A stretch of DNA of 28,273 nt from Chloroflexota bacterium (GTDB taxonomy: Bacteria; Chloroflexota; Anaerolineae; Ardenticatenales; Ardenticatenaceae): the NCBI GenBank assembly GCA_003520455.1, contig DOUV01000128.1, positions 1-28,273 of the forward strand, read 5' to 3'. Both the position numbers and the translations under genes were made by a program. Below, piece by piece: positions 21,153 to 28,273 of the stretch. The first letter of the stretch is position 1, and each line of letters starts with the position of its first letter. A model generated the notes under the pieces. That model did no database searches, was not told the origin of the DNA, and worked only from the letters and a program-made list of their open reading frames with translations.

Positions 21153-22766
21153 GTGGCAGTGAAAGAGAGCGACCTGCACAAGGTCGAGCTGGAATCAGGC
21201 ATTGAGGTCAAACCGATTTATCGCCCCGAAGACATCGCCGGCACTGACTACGAGACCGATATCGGCGAGCCGGGCGAGTATCCGTACACCCGGGGGATTC
21301 ACCGCTTTATGTACCGCTACCGCCCCTGGACGATGCGGCAATACACGGGCTTTGCGACTCCCCAGGCGACGAACGAACGCTTCCGCTATCTCCTCGCCCA
21401 TGGGCAGAACGCGCTCAACGTCGCCTTCGACCTTCCAACCCAGATGGGCCTGGATTCCGACGACCCGCTCGCGTTCGGCGAGGTAGGCCGGGTCGGAATG
21501 GCGGTGGACACATTCAAAGATATGGAAGTCGCCTTTGACGGCATCCCGATCGGCGAGATCAGTGTCTCCCTGACGATCAACGCCGTCACGCCGGTGATGC
21601 TGGCCATGTATCTGACAGTGGCCGAGCGCCAGAGCGTGCCCCCCCACCAGATCCGTGGCACAACTCAGAACGATATTCTGAAGGAATATATCGGGCGCGG
21701 CGCGTGGATCTTCCCGGTCGAAGCATCCATGCGCCTGATCGGCGATACCATTGAATACTGCGCCCATGAGGCCAGGCGCTACTACCCGGTGAGTGTCTGC
21801 GGCTATCACATCCGCGAGTCGGGCGCCACGCCAATCCAGGAGATTGCCTACGCCTACACCATCGCCAAGGCGTACATTCAAGAAGTCGTGCAGCGCGGGC
21901 TCTCCGTGGACGACTTCGCAGGCCGGATCTCCTTCAACTTCAACATCTTCGGGAATCTCTGGGAGCAGGTCGCGAAGTTTCGGGCTGGCCGGCGACTGTG
22001 GGCGCGCATCATGAAGAACGAGTTCGGCGCCCAGAAGCCTGACACGATGCAGATGAAGATGATCGCGGGCGGTGGCGGCTTCGGATTGACAATCCAGGAG
22101 CCCGAGAACAATATCGTACGTGGCGCCTACTACGCCCTGATTGCCGCTCTCTCCGGGGCTCAGACCAGTGCCCTCTGCTGCTTTGACGAGGCCTACACCA
22201 TCCCCACCCCGCAGGCGCAACTGATCTCCTTACGCACGATGCAGATCCTGGCTTACGAGATGGGCCTCTCCGATACAGTCGATCCGCTAGGCGGGTCGTA
22301 CTACATCGAGTGGCTGACCGACGAGATGGAGAAGCGGATGGTCGCTGAGATAGAGCGCGTCGACCGTGAGTGGGGTGGCATCGTCAACGCCGTGAGCCAG
22401 GGCTATGTTCAGCAAGAGGTTTCTCGTCAGGCCTATGAGTACGAGCGCAAACTCGAGCGGGGCGAGATCGTCAAAATCGGCGCGAACATGTTCCGTGAGA
22501 AAGAGGAGAAGCTCGCCGAGGTCGAGCTCCACGAGTACGACGAGGATGCCCTGCGAGAGCAGTTGGCCCGGCTTGAAGCGGTCAAGCAGAGCCGCGACAC
22601 CGCCGAGGTCGAATCGGCTTTAACGGAGGTCGCCGATGCCTGCGCGTCCGGCCGCAATGTCATGCCTTCGATGATGCGCGCGGTCCGCGCCTACTGCACA
22701 GTCGGCGAGATTATCGGCGTGATGAAACAGGTCCTGGGCGCATATCGCGAGCCGCTGCGGATCTGA
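21153..22766 (+). CDS. Divergent methylmalonyl-CoA mutase-type large subunit
   Basis: A 537-residue TIM-barrel subunit of an adenosylcobalamin acyl-CoA mutase. RPWTMRQYTGF keeps the Tyr (Tyr64) and GTTQNDILKEYIGR keeps the Arg (Arg182) that bind the methylmalonyl carboxylate; isobutyryl-CoA mutase has Phe/Gln here and 2-hydroxyisobutyryl-CoA mutase Ile at the first. The catalytic His219 in CGYHI is present. Two normally invariant loops differ: the TSGxSLT loop is AGGGGFGLT (305-313), and the QSLHTNSxDEA loop is TSALCCFDEA (338-347). The substrate may therefore be a dicarboxylic acyl-CoA other than methylmalonyl-CoA. GTG 21153 has GAGGAGGG 8 bases upstream. The B12 domain is encoded separately just before it. 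Confidence 0.9.
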   Translation: MAVKESDLHKVELESGIEVKPIYRPEDIAGTDYETDIGEPGEYPYTRGIHRFMYRYRPWTMRQYTGFATPQATNERFRYLLAHGQNALNVAFDLPTQMGLDSDDPLAFGEVGRVGMAVDTFKDMEVAFDGIPIGEISVSLTINAVTPVMLAMYLTVAERQSVPPHQIRGTTQNDILKEYIGRGAWIFPVEASMRLIGDTIEYCAHEARRYYPVSVCGYHIRESGATPIQEIAYAYTIAKAYIQEVVQRGLSVDDFAGRISFNFNIFGNLWEQVAKFRAGRRLWARIMKNEFGAQKPDTMQMKMIAGGGGFGLTIQEPENNIVRGAYYALIAALSGAQTSALCCFDEAYTIPTPQAQLISLRTMQILAYEMGLSDTVDPLGGSYYIEWLTDEMEKRMVAEIERVDREWGGIVNAVSQGYVQQEVSRQAYEYERKLERGEIVKIGANMFREKEEKLAEVELHEYDEDALREQLARLEAVKQSRDTAEVESALTEVADACASGRNVMPSMMRAVRAYCTVGEIIGVMKQVLGAYREPLRI

Positions 22767-22784
22767 CGAGCGAAGAAGCCGCAT

Positions 22785-23036
22785 ATGCTTTTGGGTATTG
22801 ACGTCGCAGGCACTCTTACCGCGGTGGTACTGATTGACGATCGCACGGGTCGAATCCGTTACACCGAACTCCTTACGACTCCCAGCAACCCGGCCATAGG
22901 CGCGGTCAATGGGAGTGGGAAAATTCTGGCAGCAACCACACGCACGTAGAGCGCTACGAACTGATCCCCGATTCGGGTGGCCCCGGCCGCTTCCGCGGCG
23001 CCCTGGGCCTGCGGCGCAATTGTGAATCGAAGCATT
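22785..23036 (+). pseudogene. Fused hyuA-start / hyuB-end remnant
   Basis: From ATG 22785 a 54-codon frame reads MLLGIDVAGTLTAVVLIDD, the HyuA N-terminus with its phosphate motif damaged (DVGGTFTD has become DVAGTLTA), and stops at 22949. In another frame from about 22919, NHTHVERYELIPDSGGPGRFRGALGLRR is the characteristic C-terminal part of HyuB. So the start of a hyuA gene has been joined to the end of a hyuB gene by loss of about 3 kb. The HyuB part stays open and runs in frame into the following SDR but has no start codon. It is a second, dead copy of the pair that is intact at 845-4643. Confidence 0.8.
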
Positions 23037-23059
23037 GGTACCAGGAGAGAGGAACAGAG

Positions 23060-23851
23060 ATGAATCTAGGACTCGCCGGCCGCGCCGCACTCGTCGGCGC
23101 ATCGAGCAAAGGTATCGGCAAAGCCTGCGCCTTCGGCTTCGCGCGTGAGGGCACGAATGTTACGATCTGTGCCCGCCACGAAGACGAGCTCGCTCAGGTC
23201 GCACAGGAGATCCGCGACGAGACCGGGGTGGAGGTGTTGGCCGTCCCGACCGATCTGACCAATCCGGACCAGATCAAGCGCCTCGTCCAACAGCACATGG
23301 ACCGGTTCGGGCGTATCGACGTTCTGGTTACAAACAACGGCGGTCCGCCTGCTTCTCGATTTGTCAATACGACGACTGATCAGTGGCAGTTGGGGCTCGA
23401 TATGAGTCTCTGGAACGTTATTCGTCTCTGCAGCGAGGTCGTTCCCCACATGCAACGCCAGCACGACGGCCGCATCGTCAACCTTGTCTCTGTCTCCGCT
23501 CGAGAACCGATTGATGGTCTTATTCTCTCCAACGTTGCACGCGCGGGCGTTCTCGGGCTCGCGAAGACGATGGCCAACGAGCTGGCGCACGACGGAATCC
23601 GGATCAACAACGTCTGCCCCGGCTCGACGCTCACACCACGGATGGCAACCTTGTCGGCCGGGCTCGCGCAGCAGCGCGGCGCGACGCCAACCGATGTCAT
23701 CGCCGACTGGGAAGCGAACATCCCGCTTGGCCGCATGGGCAAGCCCGACGAAATCGCCAACGTCGTCGTCTTCCTCGCTTCTGATGCTGCCAGCTTTGTC
23801 ACCGGCACGACCATCGTTGTAGATGGTGGGCAGACCAGAGCCGTGTTCTGA
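23060..23851 (+). CDS. SDR-fold oxidoreductase lacking the YxxxK motif
   Basis: A 263-residue short-chain dehydrogenase-like protein. The cofactor motif GASSKGIG (13-20), NNGG (92-95), the VSVS active-site strand (143-146) and the C-terminal GRMGKPDEIANVVVFLASD and VDGG are all present. Where classical SDRs have YxxxK, this protein has SNVAR (157-161), so the catalytic Tyr and Lys are replaced by Ser and Arg. This is typical of a FabG-like subgroup with a LSNxxRxG signature, whose chemistry is not settled as far as I know. ATG 23060 has AGAGGA 7 bases upstream. It is the last gene of the rightward block and converges on the M20 gene. Confidence 0.88.
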   Translation: MNLGLAGRAALVGASSKGIGKACAFGFAREGTNVTICARHEDELAQVAQEIRDETGVEVLAVPTDLTNPDQIKRLVQQHMDRFGRIDVLVTNNGGPPASRFVNTTTDQWQLGLDMSLWNVIRLCSEVVPHMQRQHDGRIVNLVSVSAREPIDGLILSNVARAGVLGLAKTMANELAHDGIRINNVCPGSTLTPRMATLSAGLAQQRGATPTDVIADWEANIPLGRMGKPDEIANVVVFLASDAASFVTGTTIVVDGGQTRAVF

Positions 23852-23937
23852 TAGAGACGGCATTTAGAAGATGAGCGACCCTTCCAGCGATCACCTCGCG
23901 GTGCCTGCCGCTGACCTGTGCGCGACCCCCGTGGACC

Positions 23938-25179
23938 TCAGCCCCCCTCCGCAACCCCACAATACCGCAGCGCCGCAACCGCGTAGAGCCTGGCCGCCTC
24001 GACGAGCTGGTCGATGTCCAGGTACTCGTCCACATGGTGGGGGATATAGGTGTCGCCTGGGCCGCAGGTGACGACGGGGACGCCGCCCTGGGTGAAGAGA
24101 ATCGTGCCGTCGGTGCTGCCGGGCACGCCACCCCAGACCGGTTCGCGACCGGCGACGCCGCGGGTGGCTCCGGCCAGCGCCTCGACGATCGGGGCATCGC
24201 GCTCGATGGCGATGGGGGGGCGGGCGTCGATGATGTCCAGCTCGCAGCGGAAGGTCTCGTCCTGGTTGGTCAGCCGCTGGACAATGTCGGCCAGGTCGTC
24301 CACCACGCCCTCGACCGTCATGCCCGGGATCATCCTGATATCGAGCGTCGCCTCGCACGTCGCCGGGATTACATTGTTGGTGCCGTGCTCGCCCGCGGCC
24401 AGGGCCGGGCCGTGCACGCGGGTGGGGCTAAAGCTCGGCACGCCGAGAAACTCGTGGCGTCCAAACCGCTCAATGGCGTCCTGCTCGAGCCGCTCGATCT
24501 CGCTGAGAAAGCGCGCCATGTGGACGATCGGGTTGATCCCGGTGTAGGGCATCGCCCCGTGGGCCATCCGGCCGAAGATCGTGACCGACAGCCAGAGCAC
24601 GCCCTTGTGGGCGACGCAGAGCCGATTGTCCTCTGGCTCGCAGACGATGGCCGCCGTCACGGTGTCGGCCCAGCCACGGGCCACAAAGTCTTTGACCCCC
24701 AGCATCAGCCCCTCCTCATCGGCCAGCGCGCCGATGAGGATATCGCCCTTGAGCCGGACGCCGCTGTCGACAATCGCCTTGATCGCGCCCATCGCCGCGA
24801 CGAGGCCGCCCTTCATGTCGTTCGCGCCGCGCCCGTAGATCCGGCCCTCCACGATCTCGGCCCCGAATGGATCGTGGGTCCAGGCCGACTGGTCACCCTC
24901 TGTGACGACATCGGTGTGGCCCTCGAACATCAGCCGCCTGCCCGGCTCCGTGCCGGGCAGGATCGCGATGACGTTGGGCCGGCCGGGGGCGGCCCACTCC
25001 AAGCTTGTGTCGAGGCCCATCGCCTGGCAGCGGGCTTGTACCCAGCGCGCAGCCTCGGTCTCGACATGCTCCGCACCGGGTCGCGGCACGCTGTCAATCC
25101 GGACCAGCTCTTGCGTCCAGCGCACCACCAGGTCGGGGTCCACGTGGGCCAGAACGCGTTGTTCAGTTTCAGTAAGCAT
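23938..25179 (-). CDS. M20 family metallopeptidase (ArgE/DapE/carboxypeptidase type)
   Basis: A 413-residue member of family M20. The dinuclear zinc site is complete: His88 and Asp90 in FEGHTDVV, Asp121 in GRGANDMKGG, catalytic Glu155 and ligand Glu156 in LADEEG, Glu181 or Glu183 in CEPEDN, and a final His in IPHHVDEYLDI. The dimerisation lid lies between residues 190 and 310. Members deacylate N-acyl amino acids or cleave dipeptides. Reading from the upstream in-frame start at 25251 would run through an inverted repeat; ATG 25179 has GAGG 6 bases upstream and is preferred. It follows the ECF transporter genes on the same strand, so it may process the imported compound. Confidence 0.9.
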   Translation of the reverse strand: MLTETEQRVLAHVDPDLVVRWTQELVRIDSVPRPGAEHVETEAARWVQARCQAMGLDTSLEWAAPGRPNVIAILPGTEPGRRLMFEGHTDVVTEGDQSAWTHDPFGAEIVEGRIYGRGANDMKGGLVAAMGAIKAIVDSGVRLKGDILIGALADEEGLMLGVKDFVARGWADTVTAAIVCEPEDNRLCVAHKGVLWLSVTIFGRMAHGAMPYTGINPIVHMARFLSEIERLEQDAIERFGRHEFLGVPSFSPTRVHGPALAAGEHGTNNVIPATCEATLDIRMIPGMTVEGVVDDLADIVQRLTNQDETFRCELDIIDARPPIAIERDAPIVEALAGATRGVAGREPVWGGVPGSTDGTILFTQGGVPVVTCGPGDTYIPHHVDEYLDIDQLVEAARLYAVAALRYCGVAEGG

Positions 25180-25217
25180 CGCCATCCTCGGTTGGTTGAC
25201 TGGCTTGAGATATAGCG

Positions 25218-25253
25218 TGATGCGTGAGACGTGGCAGAATCGCTCACGCATCA
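25218..25253. repeat. Perfect 11-bp inverted repeat upstream of the M20 gene
   Basis: The arms TGATGCGTGAG (25218-25228) and CTCACGCATCA (25243-25253) match exactly around a 14-base spacer, about 40 bases upstream of the peptidase start and 80 bases downstream of ecfT. No T-run follows on the minus strand. A TATATC box lies just beyond it at 25209-25214 in the direction of transcription, so an operator overlapping a promoter is plausible. Confidence 0.6.
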
Positions 25254-25300
25254 GGCATGACGATTCCGTTGAAAGAGTCGCGCATAGATCAGTTCGTTCT

Positions 25301-25312
25301 CCCCGTACGGGG
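25301..25312. repeat. 12-bp palindrome between ecfT and the M20 gene
   Basis: CCCCGTACGGGG is a perfect palindrome 21 bases downstream of the ecfT stop on the minus strand. Without a loop or T-run it is not a classical terminator; it may be a protein-binding site. Confidence 0.4.
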
Positions 25313-25332
25313 ATCTTCGACCCCGAGTTCCC

Positions 25333-26181
25333 TCACACCGGCCAGGGGAATAAGAGCATGAAGACCATGAACGCTACGGCGGCGGCGAGCAGGAGATAAT
25401 CATCCAGGTCAGCGTTCAGCTCGGTGTAGTGGGTTCGCCCCCGCCCGCCCATGTAGCAGCGGGCCTCCATCGCCAGCACCAACTCCTCCGCCCGGCGGAA
25501 GGCGCCCAGAAAGAGCGGTACGATCAGCGGGAGCAGCGCGCGCGTCTGCTGGATGAAGCGCAGCCGGCCGCGTTGGCCCAGATCGGCCCCTCGCGAGACC
25601 TGGGCCTTCATGATGCGCTCCAGCTCCTCGGCGAAGGTGGGCACGAAGCGCAGCGCGATCGTGAGCGTCAGGGCCAATTCGTGGGCCGGGAAGCCAAAGC
25701 GCTGGAAGGGCGACATCAACCGCTCAGTCCCGTGGGTCAGCTCGGTTGTGCTCGTCGAGAGGGTCAGCAGGCTCGTCAGCATCAGCAACTCGACGAAGCG
25801 CGCCGCCGAGACCACGGCCAGTTGCACGCTGCAGTTGGTCACGGTGATGAACCACCAGCGCACGAGAGCATGACAGTTTGGCCCCGTGGCGAAGCCCTCG
25901 GCATAAAAGACGATCTGGAGTACGGCCAGCAGGAGGAGAACAGGCAGGGCCGGCTTGAGACCGCTGAGGGCGTACCCCACTGGAATACGCGCTACGACCA
26001 ACAGGCCGGCGATGACCAGCAGCAGCACCAGGTTGCCGGTGTAAGAGGTCTCGAAGGTGACGGCGCCAACGAGCGCGATGAAGGCCAGCAGTTTCAGGCG
26101 CGGATCGAGCCGGTGAATGATCGAGCCGGTCGGCAGGTACTGGCCAATGGTGATATTGCGGCGCAGTTCGAATTCTTCCAT
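25333..26181 (-). CDS. ecfT: ECF transporter transmembrane (T) component
   Basis: A 282-residue integral membrane protein of the CbiQ/EcfT family. Hydrophobic segments are visible at about residues 30-65, 75-95, 115-145 and 260-282. The two coupling-helix motifs that contact the ATPases are AQVSRGADL (normally xRG) and AMEARCYMG, where the second has Cys in place of the usual Gly. It begins IHRLDPRLKLLAFI, the standard family start. ATG 26181 has GAGGG just upstream. It follows the fused ATPase gene by 86 bases. In an ECF module, T links the ATPases to a substrate-binding S protein; no S gene is visible here, so the vitamin, metal or other substrate is unknown. Confidence 0.92.
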   Translation of the reverse strand: MEEFELRRNITIGQYLPTGSIIHRLDPRLKLLAFIALVGAVTFETSYTGNLVLLLVIAGLLVVARIPVGYALSGLKPALPVLLLLAVLQIVFYAEGFATGPNCHALVRWWFITVTNCSVQLAVVSAARFVELLMLTSLLTLSTSTTELTHGTERLMSPFQRFGFPAHELALTLTIALRFVPTFAEELERIMKAQVSRGADLGQRGRLRFIQQTRALLPLIVPLFLGAFRRAEELVLAMEARCYMGGRGRTHYTELNADLDDYLLLAAAVAFMVFMLLFPWPV

Positions 26182-26267
26182 GATCCCTCGCCCGCTGCCG
26201 GGTGTTGCGCTGTCTTGCCGGGGGAGCCTCCAGACAGCACACGGACAACAGACAACTCACAGGTCAA

Positions 26268-28085
26268 CTACAGCGCGACACCTGAAAGCGCCTGCTCGAT
26301 GCTGGTCGCAGCCTCTGGCACCGTGAGGGCGTCGCGCCGCACGGCCAGGCCGCGGTCGGCCAGGGCGTGAAGCGCGGCGGTCACCTGGGGAATGCCCAGG
26401 CCAACCTCGAGCAACATCTGGGGCGCCTGGAAGAGGGCCCGCGGCGTCCCCTCGGCCACAGTGCGGCCCTGGGCCATGACGTAGGCCCGGTCGGCCAGGC
26501 GGGCCACCTCTTCCATGTTGTGCGAGACTAAGACAACCGTCAACCCCCAACGCGCCTTGAGCTCTGTCAGCAGCCCGAGCAACTCGTCGCGACCGCGTGG
26601 GTCGAGACCGGCCGTCGGTTCATCCAGCACCAGGACCTCGGGTCTGAGCGCCAGCACGCCGGCCAACGCGACGCGCCGTTTCTCGCCGCCGCTGAGGCTG
26701 AAGGTGTAGCGGTCCTTGAAGCTCTCGAAGGAGAGACCCACTGCCTCCATCGCCTCGCGGACGCGCTCGCGCACGTCCTCGCGCGACAGTTTGAGCTGGC
26801 GCGGGCCGAAGGCAATGTCATCGCCGACGTATTTTTCAAAGAGCTGCGCCTCGGGGAACTGGAAAACCAGGCCGACTCGCTGGCGCAACCGGCGCAGGTC
26901 GAGCGAGGGATCGCTGAGATCGTAGTCCAGGATGCGGACCTGGCCGCGGTCGGGGCGGAGCAGACCGTTGAGGTGCTGCATCAGCGTGCTCTTGCCGCTG
27001 CCGGTGTGCCCCAGCACGGCCACCGTCTCACCGCGGCACACAACGAAATCCACGCCGAAGAGCGCTTTGGTCGCCAGCGGCGTCCCCTTCATGTAGGTAT
27101 GCTCGAGGCCACTGATCTCGACCAGCGGCTCACAGGGAGCCTTCTCGGTTGCCAGCGCTTCGACGAGCGGTTCCGGTTTCGGAGACAGGCTGGACACCTG
27201 CCCGTCTCCCCCGGCTCCTCGACTCTCCGGCTCGTCAGTCCCCTGGCTCCCCGGCGCGAGCACAGCTACCAACTCGTCAACCTGCAACACATCGCGCGGG
27301 ATGTCTGGGTGGCGCAGCACCAGGCGCTGGGCCAGCTCGGTTACCTGAGGCACATCCAGCCCCAAGGTATGGAGGCGCTCCGTCTGGGCAAAGACCTCGC
27401 GCGGTGTGCCGACCATCACGATCTGGCCCTGCTCCATCACCAGCACTCGGTCCGCCTCCACCGCCTCTTCCATGAAGTGGGTGATCGCCACAACCGTGAC
27501 CCCCTCGTCGCGGTTGAGCCGGCGCACGGTCTGCATCACCTCCTGCCGGCCGAGCGGATCGAGCAGAGCCGTGGACTCGTCCAGCACCAGCACCTCTGGC
27601 CGCATGGCGATGATCCCGGCGATCGCCACCCGCTGCTTCTGGCCGCCGCTCAAGAGGTGGGGCGCCCGGTGGCGGTAGGCCTGTATCTCGACCACGTCCA
27701 GGGCCCATTCCACCCGCCGGCGCAGTTCGGCCCGTTCAATCCCCAGATTCTCGGGACCAAAGGCCACGTCTTCCTCGACGACAGTCGCTACGAGCTGGTT
27801 ATCCGGCGTCTGGAAGACCATGCCAACCGTGGAGCGGATCTCGCGACGGTTGGCCGGGTCGGCGGTGCTGAGGCCTTTGACGAGCACCTCACCCTCGGTG
27901 GGAATCAACAGCCCGTTGAGATGTTTGGCCAGCGTGCTCTTGCCGCTGCCATTGTGGCCCAGAATGACCACGTACTCACCCGGCTGCACATCCAAATTGA
28001 CCTGGCGCAGCGCAACGACGGCTGCGGGCGTGCCGGCGTTATAGACGTGCGAGACGTTTTGGACGCGAACAAGTGGTTCTTTCAT
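26268..28085 (-). CDS. Fused ECF transporter ATPase (EcfA-EcfA)
   Basis: A 605-residue protein with two complete ABC ATPase domains. Domain 1 has Walker A GHNGSGKST (43-51), signature LSGGQKQR (145-152), Walker B VLVLDES (165-171) and the switch His203. Domain 2 has GHTGSGKST (359-367), LSGGEKRR (464-471), VLVLDEP (484-490) and His522. A low-complexity linker of about 40 residues (279-317) joins them. In many bacteria these are two genes, so this is a natural fusion of the A and A' subunits that power EcfT. ATG 28085 is chosen because VRVQNVSHVY starts the domain; the ribosome site is weak, and an earlier in-frame codon at 28151 is possible. Confidence 0.93.
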   Translation of the reverse strand: MKEPLVRVQNVSHVYNAGTPAAVVALRQVNLDVQPGEYVVILGHNGSGKSTLAKHLNGLLIPTEGEVLVKGLSTADPANRREIRSTVGMVFQTPDNQLVATVVEEDVAFGPENLGIERAELRRRVEWALDVVEIQAYRHRAPHLLSGGQKQRVAIAGIIAMRPEVLVLDESTALLDPLGRQEVMQTVRRLNRDEGVTVVAITHFMEEAVEADRVLVMEQGQIVMVGTPREVFAQTERLHTLGLDVPQVTELAQRLVLRHPDIPRDVLQVDELVAVLAPGSQGTDEPESRGAGGDGQVSSLSPKPEPLVEALATEKAPCEPLVEISGLEHTYMKGTPLATKALFGVDFVVCRGETVAVLGHTGSGKSTLMQHLNGLLRPDRGQVRILDYDLSDPSLDLRRLRQRVGLVFQFPEAQLFEKYVGDDIAFGPRQLKLSREDVRERVREAMEAVGLSFESFKDRYTFSLSGGEKRRVALAGVLALRPEVLVLDEPTAGLDPRGRDELLGLLTELKARWGLTVVLVSHNMEEVARLADRAYVMAQGRTVAEGTPRALFQAPQMLLEVGLGIPQVTAALHALADRGLAVRRDALTVPEAATSIEQALSGVAL

Positions 28086-28273
28086 GAGCTGAATAACTGT
28101 CAGGGCCGCCTGACTCCAACGATGGGGGCCGTAAGATGCTACACGCCGCACCGCTGCTTGTCAATCGTCCGCACCCAGCCGGGCAGGGCTGCTCAAAGGG
28201 TATGCCAGCGCACTGCAGTGATGTCATCAGAGGAAATGCCAGTTCGCGGACTACCCGCGGCCCCCGGCCGTCG
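28086..28273. other. Upstream region of the ECF operon at the window edge
   Basis: Non-coding as far as seen. It contains the adjacent palindromes CACTGCAGTG (28211-28220) and TGATGTCATCA (28219-28229), which might be regulator sites. No riboswitch-like conserved core is recognised, although ECF vitamin transporters often have one; the view is cut at the window end. Confidence 0.3.

Noticed and set aside
21195..22220. 341-codon minus-strand frame opposite the mutase large subunit
   Set aside because: Shadow of a clearly conserved TIM-barrel gene.
21153..22766. Isobutyryl-CoA or 2-hydroxyisobutyryl-CoA mutase
   Set aside because: The two-subunit layout fits, but the specificity residues are Tyr64 and Arg182, not Phe/Gln or Ile, and Ala91 stands where 2-hydroxyisobutyryl-CoA mutase has Asp.
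24034..25215. 393-codon plus-strand open frame opposite the M20 gene
   Set aside because: Antisense shadow of a gene with a complete zinc site; composition is atypical and there is no ribosome site.
1..28273. CRISPR arrays, tRNA or rRNA genes
   Set aside because: No regularly spaced repeats, no tRNA cloverleaf with a TTCGANNC T-arm and CCA end, and no rRNA-like stretch was noticed on reading; tRNAscan-SE and Infernal were not available.

Overview
This 28.3-kb GC-rich window is bacterial, with dense operons, ATGA-type overlaps, strong GGAGG ribosome sites and many GTG starts. The gene set (paired DUF4438 proteins, a PAS-BTAD regulator, an ECF module with fused ATPases, three-subunit molybdenum hydroxylase-type genes, a two-subunit B12 mutase) would suit a Chloroflexota/Thermomicrobia-like soil or thermophilic heterotroph. 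That placement is inference from gene content; there is no rRNA or other phylogenetic marker here.

Layout. (1) Positions 1-10352, minus strand: a probable catabolic operon, M42 aminopeptidase - zinc alcohol dehydrogenase - DUF4438 - DUF4438 - Gfo/Idh/MocA oxidoreductase - RraA-like aldolase - HyuA - HyuB - isochorismatase-fold hydrolase - start of one more gene at the window edge. (2) Positions 10353-13256: a divergent intergenic region with three inverted repeats, then a PAS-BTAD activator and a GntR/FCD regulator on the plus strand. (3) Positions 13410-23851, plus strand: cupin - three-subunit molybdo-iron-sulfur-flavoenzyme resembling 4-hydroxybenzoyl-CoA reductase - two TIGR04076-like small proteins - broken SDR - M55 D-aminopeptidase - acyl-CoA dehydrogenase remnant - B12 mutase small and large subunits - hyuA/hyuB remnant - intact SDR. 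(4) Positions 23938-28085, minus strand: M20 peptidase, EcfT and a fused EcfA-EcfA ATPase, with no S component in view.

The first block looks like degradation of an amide- or lactam-containing small molecule: hydantoinase/oxoprolinase ring opening, amide hydrolysis, aldol cleavage and dehydrogenation. The plus-strand block looks like CoA-thioester chemistry. Its FAD subunit has the four-cysteine spacing (16/8/9) of the extra [4Fe-4S] cluster of 4-hydroxybenzoyl-CoA reductase, and its B12 mutase keeps the methylmalonyl-CoA carboxylate-binding Tyr and Arg but has two otherwise conserved active-site loops replaced.

The most unusual stretch is 18.5-23 kb, which holds three decayed genes among intact ones. 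One of them, an SDR, is split by a segment of about 333 bases with no convincing ORF. The segment starts right after GTGA, is full of hairpins, and has a 10-bp stem with a single bulged base on the 5' side and a CGA loop near each end. This resembles an ORF-less IS200/IS605-type or HEARO (omega-RNA)-type element, which remains a hypothesis until covariance searches are run.
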